Origin: Deltaproteobacteria bacterium
Lineage (GTDB): Bacteria > Desulfobacterota > DSM-4660 > Desulfatiglandales > Desulfatiglandaceae
Reading direction: 5' to 3'
Length of the DNA stretch: 5,894 bases
Assembly (NCBI GenBank): GCA_029932035.1
Contig: JAOZQV010000244.1
Span: 1-5,894, forward strand
Positions 5,052-5,894 of this stretch are shown here, piece after piece. A model generated the notes under the pieces. That model was not told where the DNA came from and searched no databases. It was given only the letters and a program-made list of their open reading frames with translations. Made by a program: the position numbers and the translations under genes. Every line of letters begins with the position of its first letter. The first letter of the stretch is position 1.

Positions 5052-5894
5052 TCAGGCTGCGAGAGCCACTGGCCGTACAAGGGAGCGCATCTGCCCGATG
5101 CGGCCAGCCCTTACATGGCCAAGGGCCATCGCCATCATTACTGCTGTGGCTAAACCAACTCTTGTTTGCATCTTGGCTTTTCCACGTATGTAATGTTTTT
5201 CAAAACAGAAATCGTTGTCTAAGCGGCTATTGATTCTCTCCAAAGAAGATCGACGATTATAGGCCCGATTCCAACTCGGACTGCCATGAGGGATTGGCGT
5301 GAAAATTCGACGGTCTTCCTTGATGATATTTATTCTGACGACTCGACCGTAACCTTGCGAGTTGATATTCCCTAAAGCTAAACATTCTCCACATCCTTTA
5401 CATTCAAAACCATATACAGCTGCCGGACAACGATATTTCAAGGTATTACGGTCTGCTTCAAAACCATAAAATGCCATGTCCCGCTGTTTTCCTGTCGCAG
5501 GACAAATACAATGAATTGTCCCCTTTTCAGTGTATACAATGGTATCAACACGGTCAGGATAAAGGGAACGTGTAATCGGTTTCTCTGGATCATATCCCGG
5601 CTCAGACTTCTCTTCTCTCCACAATTCACGAATATCGATGACCGGTCGAATACCGTATTTGTCCAATAACAAAGCTTTTGTTTTACCAGAGTCCAAACCA
5701 CGGTCCGCTGCAAAATCATCACACCTTTCAGCAAGCTCAGGTGTTTCCTCAAACGTCTCCTTAATCATGCTCCTCAGTTCTGTTTGTTCCGAGCCCGAGG
5801 CTGGTGTTACATGAGCGGCTACCGGAATTTCATGCTGGGTATCAGCAATTAAATGAAGACCATATCCGAACCAACTCTTTATTTTTGTCCACGG
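5052..5894 (-). CDS. DDE transposase, C-terminal part, N-terminus beyond window edge
   Basis: The frame is open from the right edge of the window to TGA at 5054-5052, giving 280 visible residues. An internal ATG at 5768 would give a misleading 238-residue product that omits the first catalytic Asp. Counting from the window edge, the DDE triad is plausibly D18 in WFGYGLHLIAD, D64 in FAADRGLDS, and E219 in NRRSSLERINSRL, as in the RNase H-like DDE_Tnp_1 superfamily (IS4/IS5/IS1182-like). Between the second Asp and the Glu is an insert with six cysteines (C129, C131, C156, C165, C168, C171), the last four spaced C-x8-C-x2-C-x2-C, suggestive of a metal-binding knuckle. I cannot name the exact IS family. 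No frameshift is seen in the visible part, so the gene may be intact. It presumably catalyses cut-and-paste movement of its own insertion sequence and is unrelated in function to xseA. Confidence 0.9.
   Translation of the reverse strand, partial: PWTKIKSWFGYGLHLIADTQHEIPVAAHVTPASGSEQTELRSMIKETFEETPELAERCDDFAADRGLDSGKTKALLLDKYGIRPVIDIRELWREEKSEPGYDPEKPITRSLYPDRVDTIVYTEKGTIHCICPATGKQRDMAFYGFEADRNTLKYRCPAAVYGFECKGCGECLALGNINSQGYGRVVRINIIKEDRRIFTPIPHGSPSWNRAYNRRSSLERINSRLDNDFCFEKHYIRGKAKMQTRVGLATAVMMAMALGHVRAGRIGQMRSLVRPVALAA
5052..5894 (-). mobile_element. Insertion sequence, partial (right side outside window)
   Basis: The transposase gene implies an insertion sequence whose minimal visible extent is the coding region. 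The left boundary probably lies somewhere between xseA and 5052, but no terminal inverted repeat or target-site duplication can be assigned from one end. Confidence 0.6.

Overview
The window suggests a Gram-negative bacterial chromosome of moderate GC content. The gene content and the style of intergenic repeats (CACGAAG-type 9-mers, GGAATTGA 8-mers, TTTATCCGGGTTA-type elements, AT-rich palindromes) remind me of Desulfobacterota/deltaproteobacteria. That placement is inference from recollection of such genomes; no rRNA or lineage marker is present.

Layout: bases 1-308 are non-coding and repeat-rich: a 9-bp tandem repeat, a large AT-rich imperfect palindrome, and a copy of a short dispersed element just before the first gene. 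A two-gene plus-strand operon follows: a four-helix membrane protein of the DUF2868 family (309-1901), overlapping by 8 bp a P-loop GTPase with a C-terminal DUF3482 domain (1894-3372). The minus strand carries xseA, the large subunit of exodeoxyribonuclease VII (3315 to 4658, or 4769 with the alternative start). Its 3' end overlaps the GTPase gene's 3' end tail-to-tail by 58 bp. The stretch between xseA and the right-hand gene (about 4659-5051) holds an 8-bp tandem repeat, two further copies of the dispersed element and a weak candidate promoter for xseA. At the right edge is the C-terminal part of a DDE transposase (5052-5894, minus strand), cut by the window end.

The membrane protein and GTPase almost certainly work together: the pair is translationally coupled, recurs as neighbours in proteobacteria, and the GTPase carries its own glycine-rich hydrophobic hairpin suited to membrane contact. 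No function is established for the pair that I know of, and it is the most interesting content here. xseA is a conventional DNA-repair gene, but its usual partner xseB is not next to it, and its translation start is ambiguous because an octanucleotide repeat lies between two candidate starts. I found no RNA gene, CRISPR array or convincing intrinsic terminator.
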